From assembly GCA_024400915.1 (NCBI GenBank), contig JAKSLX010000017.1, positions 1 through 64,000 on the forward strand: 64,000 nt of DNA, in the 5' to 3' direction. This DNA is from Treponema sp. Its GTDB lineage: Bacteria; Spirochaetota; Spirochaetia; Treponematales; Treponemataceae. Of the stretch, positions 1-8,799 are shown in pieces (the first letter of the stretch is position 1; each line of letters begins with the position of its first letter). A program made the position numbers and the translations under genes. The notes below the pieces were generated by a model. It was not told the origin of the DNA. It did not search any database and saw only the letters and a program-made list of their open reading frames with translations.

Positions 1-192
1 AGTGGCGCACCCCACCGTAGCAGGTGCGTGCGGTGCTGGGGCTGCCGGCTTTTTTATTTTAAACCGTGAAGATGCCATGTGCGCGTGAGATGAATCTGTG
101 GCAGCTTCCGCAGTGTTGCCGCCCGGCGGTCGTCGGGACAGCAGGCGGGTCTGTGCGGTACCTCTGAAGGTTAGCAAAATGAAAGTAAAATT
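1..192. other. GC-rich stretch, nothing recognised
   Basis: This stretch is clearly richer in G and C than the rest of the window. Reading from base 2 on the plus strand there is an open frame to a TGA at about 88, but the translation resembles no protein I know and has no gene-like codon pattern. A weak G/C-rich hairpin can be drawn around 9-40, followed by a T-rich run near 49-60, which could be a terminator for a plus-strand gene lying before the window. I cannot support more. Confidence 0.3.
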
Positions 193-1122
193 CTATTTGA
201 TTTTATTGAACATTTTCCTTACAAGTCCAAGGCGGCCAAAACAAATCCAGTAAATAAAAATGAAAAGCAGAATGAGCATGGTTCCACAGACTGTGATATA
301 AAGGATTGACCACACGTAATGGAGGCAAAAGTTTACGATGTTGGAAATGAATTTGCTGAACTCTGATTTTGTGTCAGGTAAAATTATTCCATCTTCGTTG
401 CGGCTTGCAGGAAGCTGTGCGTAAAAATGGACATAAGAATAATCTATTTCATTCGACATTCTTTTCATCTGTCCCTGAAGGTTTTCAAGCTCGGCGGTGG
501 TGTTTGAAAGCTGTGATTCTACCTGAAGTATTTCCTTTACATTGTTTGTCTTTTTAAGGTAGTCCTGAAATTTATTTACTAGTATAAGTTTGTTTTCAAT
601 GCGGGTTTTAAGATCATAGTATTGTTCGGTAACATCTCTTTCATTGATGTTTCTATTCATGATTTTTCCAAGAGTTCCGCATTCTTTCATTGCTTCATCA
701 AAAGAATCGGCAGGTATATGGGCTGTAATATTTATGCTGTTTGTATTTTCATTTGATGTAGAAACATAACCCTTATATTTTGTTACCCATTCTTCAATAG
801 CTGAAAAAGCTTCTGAAAGATTTTCTACCTGAAGGTTGATATCAGCATTTCTGATTTTTTTCTTTTCCTGAAGAACAGAATTTTCCGGTTGTATTGTACT
901 TGTATATTCTTCTTTTGTGACTTCCATTATTCCATCTGAAAAAGAATTGTCTGCTTGCATTGAAGTTTTTACCATTGCTAGTCTTGGCCTTGGAATGGAA
1001 ATATTATCGAATTTTCTAGCAAGGAAAGAATTTGAATTTCTGTTGTTTGCAACGATTACAGCTCCAATGGAAAAGGCAGTGAAAGTGATTGCAAATATTT
1101 TCTTGATTTTATTATTATCCAT
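193..1122 (-). CDS. DUF4349 membrane protein
   Basis: A 309-residue protein with an N-terminal membrane helix (about residues 8-26), a periplasmic DUF4349-type core and a C-terminal membrane helix (about 265-295). The core shows the family pattern: a beta-rich segment beginning near RNADINLQVENL, then a coiled-coil helix pair with ESQLSNTTAELENLQGQ. The two flanking helices place the core outside the cytoplasmic membrane. A GGAG ribosome site precedes the ATG. DUF4349 proteins are often annotated as putative lipoproteins or anti-sigma-like proteins, but the molecular function is unknown. It stands alone, downstream of the tmRNA terminator on the same strand. Confidence 0.8.
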   Translation of the reverse strand: MDNNKIKKIFAITFTAFSIGAVIVANNRNSNSFLARKFDNISIPRPRLAMVKTSMQADNSFSDGIMEVTKEEYTSTIQPENSVLQEKKKIRNADINLQVENLSEAFSAIEEWVTKYKGYVSTSNENTNSINITAHIPADSFDEAMKECGTLGKIMNRNINERDVTEQYYDLKTRIENKLILVNKFQDYLKKTNNVKEILQVESQLSNTTAELENLQGQMKRMSNEIDYSYVHFYAQLPASRNEDGIILPDTKSEFSKFISNIVNFCLHYVWSILYITVCGTMLILLFIFIYWICFGRLGLVRKMFNKIK

Positions 1123-1341
1123 ACGTAAACTCCGATTTGTTTTTTATTTGTTGGTCTGTGACTGGTGAAAGTATTGCTTGGACTCGATGTATGAGCTTAG
1201 TTCTAGCAATGTTTTTTCGTTCATAGACATTTATTAAACAAATGGAGAACTAACTTGTTACATTTGTAATGTTTATTGGCGGGTGTTACGGCAGACTCAA
1301 TTACCGTATTCAGTATAGAATATAATTTACAGATACAGCAA
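1123..1341. other. Intergenic gap, no gene seen
   Basis: This 219-base AT-rich gap separates the DUF4349 gene from the tmRNA terminator. It should hold the DUF4349 promoter on the minus strand, but I could not settle on a hexamer pair. No RNA gene or conserved ORF was recognised. Confidence 0.3.
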
Positions 1342-1384
1342 AAAAAAGACTGAATCCAATTTTAGCTTTGAATTCAGTCTTTTT
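1342..1384 (-). terminator. tmRNA terminator
   Basis: On the minus strand the tmRNA 3' end is followed by a long inverted repeat (GACTGAATTCAAAGC paired with a near-complementary arm ending GGATTCAGTC) and a run of T. This is a strong intrinsic terminator placed directly after the RNA. Confidence 0.85.
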
Positions 1385-1749
1385 GGAGGTGGGGGGAGTT
1401 GAACCCCCGTCCATGCTGGCAAACCAGGCATCTCTACAGGCTTATTGAAGCGAGGTATTTGTCGGGTAAAGGTAGCAGCTTCAAAAGCGTCTTTACCGTA
1501 TTCTGGAAAAAGTCCCTGTGATTATCCAGACCTAACCACAAGCAAGTCCCTGTTGTCGACGGAAGGTTATGAGCCTAGGAACAGCGTCCCATAAGTTCCG
1601 GCACTGCTTAAGCAGCGAGTGCTAACTGTTCGTTTTCAGACTTTTCGTCTTCTCTACGTTTTGCAGTTATTTTTTTTGTCAGTTTGAGGTACCTTCACAC
1701 CTACCTGCAACACAAGATTTCTCCAACTTGTCGAAACCGGTGCATCCCC
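1384..1749 (-). ncRNA. ssrA: tmRNA (SsrA)
   Basis: This is a transfer-messenger RNA of about 366 nt that rescues stalled ribosomes and tags incomplete proteins for ClpXP and related proteases. The 5' end reads GGGGATGCACCGGTTTCGAC, the tRNA-like 5' half. The 3' end carries a T arm (GGTTCAACT core) and an acceptor strand pairing with the 5' GGGGATG apart from one G-U and one A-C. The reading frame at 1611-1664 ends in LALAA followed by TAA at 1608-1610. Reading back to the GCA at 1662-1664 gives an 18-residue tag AKRREDEKSENEQLALAA; the exact resume codon is my inference. The CCA end is not encoded. clpX, one user of this tag, lies at the far end of the window. Confidence 0.95.
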
Positions 1750-1751
1750 GA

Positions 1752-1782
1752 TTATAAAACAAGCCTTGTAAAAACAAGGCCT
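1752..1782 (-). terminator. Terminator of partner-switch operon
   Basis: On the minus strand GCCTTG-TTTTTA-CAAGGC is followed by a T-rich tail, just after the stop of the RsbW-like gene. It lies immediately before the tmRNA 5' end, so the tmRNA promoter must overlap or lie within this sequence. Confidence 0.7.
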
Positions 1783-1813
1783 GCACTTTTACATAAAGAA
1801 TATAGTAATTAAA

Positions 1814-2365
1814 CTATTCTCCGTCAACTGCAACACCATGGCGTTTCTGCTGGAATCTCTTGAGCATAGCAACACCATTTTTCTTGTCGTTGTATACGAA
1901 TCCTCCATTCCAGTATTCAAGAGCAGCAAAGAGGGCGTTACCACCATCCTGTTCGTCTGATTTCTTTGTACGGAATGAAACATAGTTTGTGAGTTCTTCA
2001 AAGTTAGAATTGTGGAGACAATCGATACGTTTTCTGTTGAATTCATTCCACTTTTCAAGATCCTTGAATCCTTCACCTTCGTCTTCAACGATGATGTGGG
2101 CATGTGTAGCGCTGAATGAGTACCATACATGTACCTGCTTATTAAGATCGCAATTATTACCATGCTTAACAGCATTCTTGATAACTTCACTGATCTGCTG
2201 TTCAAGAAGGTTGATTTCCTTAATTTCGAGTGGAGCAGACTGTACAATCAAAAGTGTGAAGTAACGAATCTGTCTGAAATTTGATGGAAATGCTTTGTAT
2301 AACATATTTGTCTTATCGAACAATGGGTCATTTCCGTCTGAACGAAGCTCTTTCAATTCTTCCAT
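1814..2365 (-). CDS. RsbW/SpoIIAB-like ATP-binding protein
   Basis: A 183-residue GHKL-fold (HATPase_c_2) protein of the anti-sigma-factor serine kinase type. Visible motifs are the N box, EQQISEVIKNAVKHGNN, with its Asn, and the G1 box, VEDEGEGF. Such proteins bind and phosphorylate a STAS-domain antagonist and sequester a partner, classically a sigma factor. It is the last gene of a three-gene operon, 23 bases after the STAS gene, whose product is the expected partner. No sigma-factor gene lies nearby, so the controlled target cannot be named. The last 60 residues, which include a GGNALFAALEYWNGG segment, do not look like the core kinase fold and may be lineage-specific. Confidence 0.85.
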   Translation of the reverse strand: MEELKELRSDGNDPLFDKTNMLYKAFPSNFRQIRYFTLLIVQSAPLEIKEINLLEQQISEVIKNAVKHGNNCDLNKQVHVWYSFSATHAHIIVEDEGEGFKDLEKWNEFNRKRIDCLHNSNFEELTNYVSFRTKKSDEQDGGNALFAALEYWNGGFVYNDKKNGVAMLKRFQQKRHGVAVDGE

Positions 2366-2388
2366 AGTGCAACTCCTGTAAAAAATAA

Positions 2389-2727
2389 TTATTCGTTGAT
2401 CATGAGCAATGCTTCTTCTACGCTGTTAGCGATAGGGAAGTAACCCATAAGCTTGGTAAGTTCAATAACCTTCTTTACTGATCCATGAACGTTTGAGATG
2501 TAAAGCTTCAAATTCATTTTCTTAATTGTTGAACAGATATAAATAAGAGCACCAATTCCAGACGAGTCAATGTAGTCAACCTGTTCAAGATTGATAACAA
2601 ATGACTTGACATTCTTCTCAAGCATCTTCATAACAAGTTCCTTGAGCTTGTAGGAATTGTACAAGTCCATTTCACCATTTACATCAATGATGTAGACTTC
2701 TCCATTTTTCCTTATTTTAAGTTCCAT
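2389..2727 (-). CDS. STAS-domain anti-sigma antagonist
   Basis: A 112-residue single STAS domain of the SpoIIAA/RsbV class. The phosphorylation loop is seen as VDYIDSSGIGALIYI, with the DSSG serine that the kinase modifies and the PP2C phosphatase frees. The length is normal for a stand-alone STAS protein. It lies between the SpoIIE-type phosphatase and the RsbW-like kinase on the same strand, completing a partner-switching trio. AAGGAG stands 7 bases before the ATG. Confidence 0.92.
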   Translation of the reverse strand: MELKIRKNGEVYIIDVNGEMDLYNSYKLKELVMKMLEKNVKSFVINLEQVDYIDSSGIGALIYICSTIKKMNLKLYISNVHGSVKKVIELTKLMGYFPIANSVEEALLMINE

Positions 2728-2755
2728 AAGTTTACTCCTTAATGCCCAGTTTTAC

Positions 2756-4456
2756 TCAAAATTTTATTACAAGCAACGATTGGTCATCATGCTGACTGCT
2801 GTTGCCGATATACTTTTTGATATCTGCCTTTACAAGGTTAGCGATATCTTTTCCCGATTTTGAAGCGTTGAGGGAAACAATCTTGAGCAGTGATTCCTTA
2901 GGATACTGCTGTCCCTGTTCGTTAAGTGCTTCAACGAGACCATCAGTATATGTAATAAGAATATCACCAGTTTTAACATCTTGCAAGACATCCTGGTAAT
3001 GAGATTCCTTATCAACACCGATTGGTTCACTTGTGTTTGAAATTCTTTCGATTGTATTCTTTTCAGAGTTGTAATAGTAAACCGGTGTAGTTCCACCAGT
3101 TGCTATTTCTGCAACTTTTTTTGTTGGGTCATAGTTGATGAGTGCACATGAAGCAAAGTGGTCTGTACTGAAACTTTCTGCGGCAATTCCGTGGTTAACC
3201 CATTCGAGGATTGTACCTGCCGTTTTCTTTGTGTTTACAACGAGACGAATCATGGCACGAAGCATTGACATAACGATAACGCTATTGATTCCTTTTCCTG
3301 CAACATCACTCATTACAAATGATATTCTGTCTTTTCTGGAAACAATTACATCGTAGTAGTCACCACAAACACCTTCTTCTGGATTCCAGATTGTTCCAAG
3401 CTGAATGCCTGGAATAACAGGAAGTTTTGAAGGGTGGAGCATTTCCTGAATACTTGAAGCAATCTGAGCTTCCTTAATCAGGTTGTTATGTTCCATTATT
3501 TCATTAACTGACATGACAGTCTTGATTGATGTAGTTGCAAAATCAGAAAGCAATACGGCTGCCTTAAGGTTTTCTTCAGTGAATACAGGTTTTTCATGGG
3601 TTCTTGCAAGAGCAATTACACCGATGACTGCATCATTTACCTTCATTGGAACCATTATGTAGCTTCCACATTCAAGGAATTCTTCAGGACCGTTCTGATA
3701 GATTCTTGCATCATTTGCAGGCTTTGTAATGAGTTCTGGCTTACCTGCAGTAGCAATTTCTCCGAAGATATTCTCGCGGAGAGGGAAAGAAGCAAATTTG
3801 AAGTTTGTTGCAATGCGAATAGGTTTGTGAGGCATATCGCTTGGGAGCTTGTAAGGTGGTGGGAAGTCTCCGTCAAAAGATTTGACCGTGATTACGTCTT
3901 CAAAGTCATCCACGAGGAGAATGGCTCCACCGTCTGCCTTTACTTCGTCGCGAATTGTCTTGTTTACGTGGTCAAGGAGAAGAGAAAGACCGTTCTTGCT
4001 TGAAAAACTTTCCGTAGCCTTTGCAGAAAAATCATAGCTGATTTCAAGGGCACGGGATTCTTCTTCTGTAGCCTCAAGGGATTTTGATTCAATAACCTGG
4101 GCATAGGCCTGTGCTGCCGATATCTCCTCTGCATTTTTTGAATGAGGTACCAGTTTTCTTATTTCCTTTGGCTCAAATGTACAGAGTACGATTGCATATG
4201 GAATTACTATGAATGCGGCAATTGCAGCTGCAAAAGCAAATATTCCGAAAGCCTGTGTTGGATTTTCAAGGGCATATATCTGGATTCCTGAAATCAAGCT
4301 TCCTGCCCCCAGAAGGATTGTAACGAGGTATGCAATGAAACTGATTCTTGCCGTCTTCTTCTTCTTAATGAACGAGAAAAGAACGAGCATGACAATAGAA
4401 ATAAGTGTTATTGCAAAGAGAGGAATGTAGGCGAACGCATTTTCTAAAAGAATCAA
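2756..4456 (-). CDS. GAF + SpoIIE-type PP2C phosphatase
   Basis: A membrane-bound serine phosphatase (RsbU/SpoIIE type) of about 566 residues. The order is two to three N-terminal membrane helices (about 1-110), a coiled region, a GAF sensor domain (about 155-320), then the PP2C domain with the metal-binding GVCGDYYD motif, a SDVAGKGI loop and the late YTDGLVEA motif. It should dephosphorylate the downstream STAS protein in response to a ligand sensed by GAF. Start choice: an open frame extends to a TTG at 4495, but a clean AAGGAG lies 8 bases before the TTG at 4456, and the protein then opens directly with a membrane helix (MILLENAFAYIPLF), so I use 4456. Confidence 0.88.
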   Translation of the reverse strand: MILLENAFAYIPLFAITLISIVMLVLFSFIKKKKTARISFIAYLVTILLGAGSLISGIQIYALENPTQAFGIFAFAAAIAAFIVIPYAIVLCTFEPKEIRKLVPHSKNAEEISAAQAYAQVIESKSLEATEEESRALEISYDFSAKATESFSSKNGLSLLLDHVNKTIRDEVKADGGAILLVDDFEDVITVKSFDGDFPPPYKLPSDMPHKPIRIATNFKFASFPLRENIFGEIATAGKPELITKPANDARIYQNGPEEFLECGSYIMVPMKVNDAVIGVIALARTHEKPVFTEENLKAAVLLSDFATTSIKTVMSVNEIMEHNNLIKEAQIASSIQEMLHPSKLPVIPGIQLGTIWNPEEGVCGDYYDVIVSRKDRISFVMSDVAGKGINSVIVMSMLRAMIRLVVNTKKTAGTILEWVNHGIAAESFSTDHFASCALINYDPTKKVAEIATGGTTPVYYYNSEKNTIERISNTSEPIGVDKESHYQDVLQDVKTGDILITYTDGLVEALNEQGQQYPKESLLKIVSLNASKSGKDIANLVKADIKKYIGNSSQHDDQSLLVIKF

Positions 4457-4571
4457 GATCAATACTCCTTGTTCATGCCACAGGCCTTTAGACAACCTGA
4501 TGCATTATATTCTAGTTTAACATTGAAAAATCTCACCGTCAAGTTTTTAGTAAAATTTCCCTTTGAATCTC

Positions 4572-5525
4572 TCAAATCTCTAATTTTTCCTGAGTTTCAT
4601 TCTGTTGGATGTTCTTCTTCATCTTTCTTCTTTGGAAGAAATTTTTGATCTTTCTTCTTAGAGAAAGCTTTCCGTATTGCTTGGTGAAGTCCTTTGCAGC
4701 AACTTCAAGGGGGAATTCATTGCCGAATTTCTGCTTGAGTTCATCCCAGTACTTTATGAGGAAGACATAAAGGTCGGCAAGGGTTCTCTTACCGAATTTC
4801 TTGAGGATTTTGGTCTTTATGATCACGTTAATTACAGGAAGGTAGACATTCTGGAACCAGGATAGAACAGCCTCTTCCATAGGAATTTCCTCTTCCTTAG
4901 TCGTGTTCATGTAGTATTTGTGTCCCAGAATGTGGTTGTAGATTACATCATACTGACCCGGGGTGGAGAAATTGAGGCACCAGTAGTCGGTTATGTCTCC
5001 GAAATTGGTCTCCATGTAGAAAACCCTTTTTTCATATTCTATGACCTGCTTGATCATCTGCCGCTTTGTGCTTCCCGGCTTCAGCTTTATTTCTGTCTGC
5101 AGGCTTACAACTTCTGCATCGATGTTTTCAATGCCCTTTGATTTTGCTACGGAAACGCGATGATTGCCGTCCCTCACAAAATAAAGTCCACCCAGTTCGT
5201 ATACGCTGATGGCAGGAAGTATGATGTCCTGGTAGTGGGCCATGTCGACTCTTTCCCATCTGTTTTTTAGAAAATTGCTCTTTGGAAAAAAGTGGTTGTC
5301 AAAATCCGAATATCTGCCTTCGCTTCCTACAATGAGTTTGACTGGAATTACTTCCATTCCCTTGTACACTTCGTTTTTTGGCTTGAGAAGTGTCTTTATG
5401 TCCTGCAGCGATATGAGTTTTGCTTCTTCCGGATTTAGAAGATGCTGAATTTCATTAAATAATGCTTTGTTATGTGCTTTGCTGAAATCATCATCTGTCT
5501 GAGAGGATAGATATGAGCGGCTCAA
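4572..5525 (-). CDS. ParB/sulfiredoxin-fold protein
   Basis: A protein of about 317 residues whose N-terminal half carries a ParB/Srx-like core: a beta strand with EVIPVKLIVGSEGRYSDF, then YFVRDGNHRVSVAKSKG, the G-N-H-R-V motif of that fold. The C-terminal half is helical and ends in a very basic tail. Proteins like this are often annotated as transcriptional regulators, but no HTH is evident and the role is unknown. The frame is open to an ATG at 5558 inside the upstream gene. I prefer the TTG at 5525 because AAGGAG lies 6 bases before it. Even so it overlaps the metallophosphoesterase gene by 35 bases, which suggests coupled translation. Confidence 0.7.
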   Translation of the reverse strand: MSRSYLSSQTDDDFSKAHNKALFNEIQHLLNPEEAKLISLQDIKTLLKPKNEVYKGMEVIPVKLIVGSEGRYSDFDNHFFPKSNFLKNRWERVDMAHYQDIILPAISVYELGGLYFVRDGNHRVSVAKSKGIENIDAEVVSLQTEIKLKPGSTKRQMIKQVIEYEKRVFYMETNFGDITDYWCLNFSTPGQYDVIYNHILGHKYYMNTTKEEEIPMEEAVLSWFQNVYLPVINVIIKTKILKKFGKRTLADLYVFLIKYWDELKQKFGNEFPLEVAAKDFTKQYGKLSLRRKIKNFFQRRKMKKNIQQNETQEKLEI

Positions 5526-6246
5526 GGTAATCTCCTTTTTCGTTGAATTTCGGTTCAAAATCTACCACCAGATGGCTGTAGGCGTTAACTACGGTGGTTT
5601 TTCCTGTTACTGTAACTCTTTTTGCCTGCAAATCGTAAAGGTGTATGTGACCGTGAATGAGCAGGGCGGGACTGAATTTCCTTATGAACCAGTTAAAGCA
5701 TTCAAATCCCTTGTGGCAAGGATCTTCCTTGTCATGTATGTGTCTTGGGGAAGCATGCGTAAGGAATACATCGCAATATCTTCCGTATCTCAGCTTGTTC
5801 CATAAAAGCGAGGGAATCATGGCAATGAGCTGGCGTTTCATCTGGGATTCCGTAAACTGTGCCTGCCCGTTGTTGTATTTTAGGCTTCCTGTAATTCCTG
5901 CAATGATGAGTGGAGTTTTCTTGCCGTTTGGACCTGTAAAGTACAGGTATTTGTTTTTTATGGTCCTGTTGCTGGCGTAGTCTGCCCCATGGGAATGTTT
6001 TGCGGCGTCATAGTTGTTTTCCGGAATGTCTCCGAAGGCGGTTTTTTTGTAGTACTTGTATTCGCTTAAATCGTGGTTTCCGAATATGAAGTAGGTAGGT
6101 TTGGAAAGGGAATCCACTATGAAATCAACATATTCCATGGACAGGTCCCCTGCGCAGAAAACCACATCCACATCTCCGTAGCGCTCTTTTACGGAGGAGG
6201 AATATATCAGTGGGTCGATTTGGTCCGAGACGCAGAGAAATCTCAT
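5491..6246 (-). CDS. Calcineurin-like metallophosphoesterase
   Basis: A 251-residue phosphoesterase with the metal-binding motifs of the calcineurin-like superfamily: an early segment with FLCVSDQID in place of the usual D-x-H, CAGDLSMEY (GD), FGNHDLSEY (GNHD), THASPRHIHD, and HGHIHLYD (GH-x-H). The first motif has Gln-Ile-Asp rather than Asp-x-His, which may alter the first metal site. It is a soluble cytoplasmic protein with unknown substrate. Its ATG directly abuts the TAA of the upstream TPR gene (TAAATG), so the two genes and the ParB-fold gene after it form one transcription unit. Confidence 0.85.
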   Translation of the reverse strand: MRFLCVSDQIDPLIYSSSVKERYGDVDVVFCAGDLSMEYVDFIVDSLSKPTYFIFGNHDLSEYKYYKKTAFGDIPENNYDAAKHSHGADYASNRTIKNKYLYFTGPNGKKTPLIIAGITGSLKYNNGQAQFTESQMKRQLIAMIPSLLWNKLRYGRYCDVFLTHASPRHIHDKEDPCHKGFECFNWFIRKFSPALLIHGHIHLYDLQAKRVTVTGKTTVVNAYSHLVVDFEPKFNEKGDYLEPLISILSDR

Positions 6247-7617
6247 TTACACACCTGCTTTTCTGAACAGGGCTTCAAGAATATCCTTTGAGATGAGAAC
6301 AATAGGGCGGCCTTCTGTAAATGAATGGGCCGAAGGTGTAAAATCCGAACAGGTAAAGATCATTCCCTTTACATAGTTTTTTGCTTTAAGGGTATCTGCC
6401 ATTTTTCTTACTACACCGTCTTCAATTGCTTCCGTTGTTCTGTAGAACTGGCACAGATGAATCTGCTGCTTTGCATTCATCCAGCTTTCCTTCTTTTCTT
6501 CAGTACAAATCATCTGGCAGCCGTATTTTGTAGTTTCAATTTTCTGGCACTGGAGGTTATATCCGGCATAGGCAATTTTCTTGCAAAGTTCGTTGAACTG
6601 GTTGTTGTTGGCAGTAAGATATTCCTTGATTCCGTCATTTGTTTCAAGTTCCTTGTACTGGCTAAGCTTTGTGCCCACATCCTTGAATTTGCTGTTGATC
6701 TTGAAGACCATTTCCCACTGTTCGATGGCTTTTTCAATCTTGCGGTTCTTTTCGTAGCAGATTCCAAGGAAGTAGCGGGCGTAAAGGGTTTCCTGGTTTT
6801 TAGGATCCTTTGTGTTGTTGATGGCCCTTTCAAAGGCGTCTACAGCCTTTTCCGACTGTTCCGCCATCATGAGGCAGATACCCTTTTCAACAAGGGCTTT
6901 CTGCTTGAATTCCGGTGATCTTTCTGCTTTTTCAAGGAGTTTTACTGCTGTAGAAAGGTCCTTTGATTCCTTGCAGACTTTTCCGAGATAGTAGTAGTTT
7001 TCGTAGTTTTCAGGGTTCAGCTTGATTGAGGATTCAAGAGCCTGCTTTGCCTGGGAGTAGTTCTTGTTCCTGAAAAGGAGTCTTCCTGCCGCAGTGTAGG
7101 CCTTTGCATTCTTTCTGTCGCTGAGGATTGTTTTCTGGTAAAATCCCATGGCAAGCTTGGCATTTCCCGTTTCTTCATAGAGTTCTGCGGCCTTGAAACT
7201 GTGGTCCGTATTGTTTGGTTCAAGCTTTGTAAGGAGAAGGTATTCCTTGAGGGCTTCTGTAGGCTGATTGAAACGGCGGTAAAGCTGTGCCATGTCTTTT
7301 CTGAATTCAGCTTCCGGTATTTCCCCGTTGAAAAGGGCATTCTGGTTTACTGTCTTGTATTCCATGAAGGCGAGCTCATGCTTGTTGTCCATGATGTAAG
7401 CTTTTCCCAGATAATAATGAGCCACATAGTTGCGTGGATTCTTTGAGATGATTGCTTTTGCGCATCTCTGGGCAGCCTGAAATTTGCCTTCCTTTAAAAG
7501 CCTTGGCACACCGTCCAGCTTTGATGGAAAAAGAAAGTTTTTGAAGATAATGATAGAGACAAGGCCGATAACGGCTATCAAGAAAGCGCCTACTATTACA
7601 AAAACAAGAGAACCCAT
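6247..7617 (-). CDS. Membrane TPR protein with Mrr-like C-terminus
   Basis: A 456-residue protein. One N-terminal membrane helix (about 4-27) is followed by at least six TPR units (about 40-320; examples YVAHYYLGKAYI, AKAYTAAGRLLF, YENYYYLGKVCK) in the cytoplasm. The final 120 residues resemble the restriction-endonuclease-like Mrr/PF04471 fold: FNELCKKIAYAGYNLQ, then QQIHLCQFYR, then VKGMIFTCSDFTPSAHSFTEGRPIVLIS. The last segment matches the strand-helix pattern after the catalytic core, but the Asp and Gln-x-Lys catalytic residues are not apparent, so nuclease activity is unlikely. It heads the operon with the phosphoesterase and ParB-fold genes. Confidence 0.75.
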   Translation of the reverse strand: MGSLVFVIVGAFLIAVIGLVSIIIFKNFLFPSKLDGVPRLLKEGKFQAAQRCAKAIISKNPRNYVAHYYLGKAYIMDNKHELAFMEYKTVNQNALFNGEIPEAEFRKDMAQLYRRFNQPTEALKEYLLLTKLEPNNTDHSFKAAELYEETGNAKLAMGFYQKTILSDRKNAKAYTAAGRLLFRNKNYSQAKQALESSIKLNPENYENYYYLGKVCKESKDLSTAVKLLEKAERSPEFKQKALVEKGICLMMAEQSEKAVDAFERAINNTKDPKNQETLYARYFLGICYEKNRKIEKAIEQWEMVFKINSKFKDVGTKLSQYKELETNDGIKEYLTANNNQFNELCKKIAYAGYNLQCQKIETTKYGCQMICTEEKKESWMNAKQQIHLCQFYRTTEAIEDGVVRKMADTLKAKNYVKGMIFTCSDFTPSAHSFTEGRPIVLISKDILEALFRKAGV

Positions 7618-7794
7618 TGCATCCCACCGAAAAAATGTTTTCTAAAGAGCTGCTTGAAATAAACAAACTCCATTAAATCATTATATAGCATAAACGGGTT
7701 GTTTTTCAACAAAAGTAAGTTGAAGGGGCTTTAAAACACGCGTAATGTTGAGATTATGTTGAATTTATAGTAAATTTATTGAGAGAAAGTGATT
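7618..7794. other. Divergent promoter gap
   Basis: This AT-rich 177-base gap lies between the minus-strand TPR operon and the plus-strand TPR gene. It must contain both promoters. I see no operator-like symmetry or RNA gene in it. Confidence 0.3.
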
Positions 7795-8799
7795 ATGCTT
7801 AGAAAAATATTCAGTTTGATTCTATTTATCTCGGGCGGAATTTGTTTTTGTCAGTCTTCTGATTTTCTGAAGGGGGAATCTCTCTTTAAGGAAAACAAGG
7901 TGGAGGAGGCTGTTCCGTTTCTGAAGAATGCCATCAGTCAGGGTGGAAATCCAAAGGCCTACAATTACCTTGCATTGTCCTATCACAAGCTGGGCATGCA
8001 TGAAGAAAGTCTTGAAGTATGTTCGGACGGAATGAAGGTTTCAGGAACCGACAAAAAGATTCTTGCCTTTAATGCGGGAAATGTCTGTTTTGATATGGGT
8101 GATTACTATACTGCGGAAAGATGGTATTCCCTTGCCATTGCTGCCAACAGAATTTATGCACCGCCAGTGCTCAACAGGGCCAATACTGAACTTAAGCAGC
8201 ATAAATTCCTTGCTGCGCTGGAAGACTATAAGCTATATCTGGATTTGTCTCCCAATGACAGGCAGAAGCCGGAAATAGAGCAGATAATAGCCCTCCTGGA
8301 AGGCTGGAAAAAAGGTGAGGATGACAGGCTTGCTGAAGAACAGCGTCTTAGGGAAGAGGAAGCGCGTATCCTTGCTGAACAGAAACGCCTTGAAATGGAA
8401 GAGGCAAGATTGGCTGCTGATGCCGACAAGGTTGAAAAGGAAAAGCAATCCAAGGAACTGGATGCCGCATTGCAGCAGGAATTGAATGAAAAGTTTGCTG
8501 AACAGGCGGCTTTGCTTGAGGCTCAACGAGAAGAACTTAAAAAACTTATAGAGGAACAGAAAGCGGTACAGGAAGCTCAGCGCGTGGAGAATGCCAGGAG
8601 AGAAGAAGAGGCCGCAAGGCGCGAAGCTGAGTCTGTTATGCGTGCTGCAGAAGCGGCAAAGAAAGCTGAGGAAGATGCCGCAAGACGAAGAAAACTTCTG
8701 GAAGATGTTGCAGCTTCCCTGCAGAATTCTGAAAGTTCAAACTTGAATGCTGGTGCAGAGGGGACAATAGATTATGGCTACGAAACAGAACTTGAATAG
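7795..8799 (+). CDS. Exported TPR/coiled-coil protein
   Basis: A protein of about 334 residues. A signal peptide (about residues 1-20, ending GGICFCQ) is followed by four TPR-like units (about 25-155; AYNYLALSYHKLGMHEESLEVC), then a long charged coiled coil rich in Glu, Ala and Arg from about 165 to the end. The frame also allows a GTG at 7789, but the ATG at 7795 has a GAGAAAG site at normal distance. It is exported and probably periplasmic. Its end overlaps the start of the next, very large TPR gene by 26 bases, so the two are translationally coupled and probably work together at the envelope. Confidence 0.75.
   Translation: MLRKIFSLILFISGGICFCQSSDFLKGESLFKENKVEEAVPFLKNAISQGGNPKAYNYLALSYHKLGMHEESLEVCSDGMKVSGTDKKILAFNAGNVCFDMGDYYTAERWYSLAIAANRIYAPPVLNRANTELKQHKFLAALEDYKLYLDLSPNDRQKPEIEQIIALLEGWKKGEDDRLAEEQRLREEEARILAEQKRLEMEEARLAADADKVEKEKQSKELDAALQQELNEKFAEQAALLEAQREELKKLIEEQKAVQEAQRVENARREEEAARREAESVMRAAEAAKKAEEDAARRRKLLEDVAASLQNSESSNLNAGAEGTIDYGYETELE

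Noticed and set aside
4457..4495. Longer SpoIIE-phosphatase start at TTG 4495
   Set aside because: A good ribosome site sits inside this segment, placed for the TTG at 4456, and no site precedes 4495.
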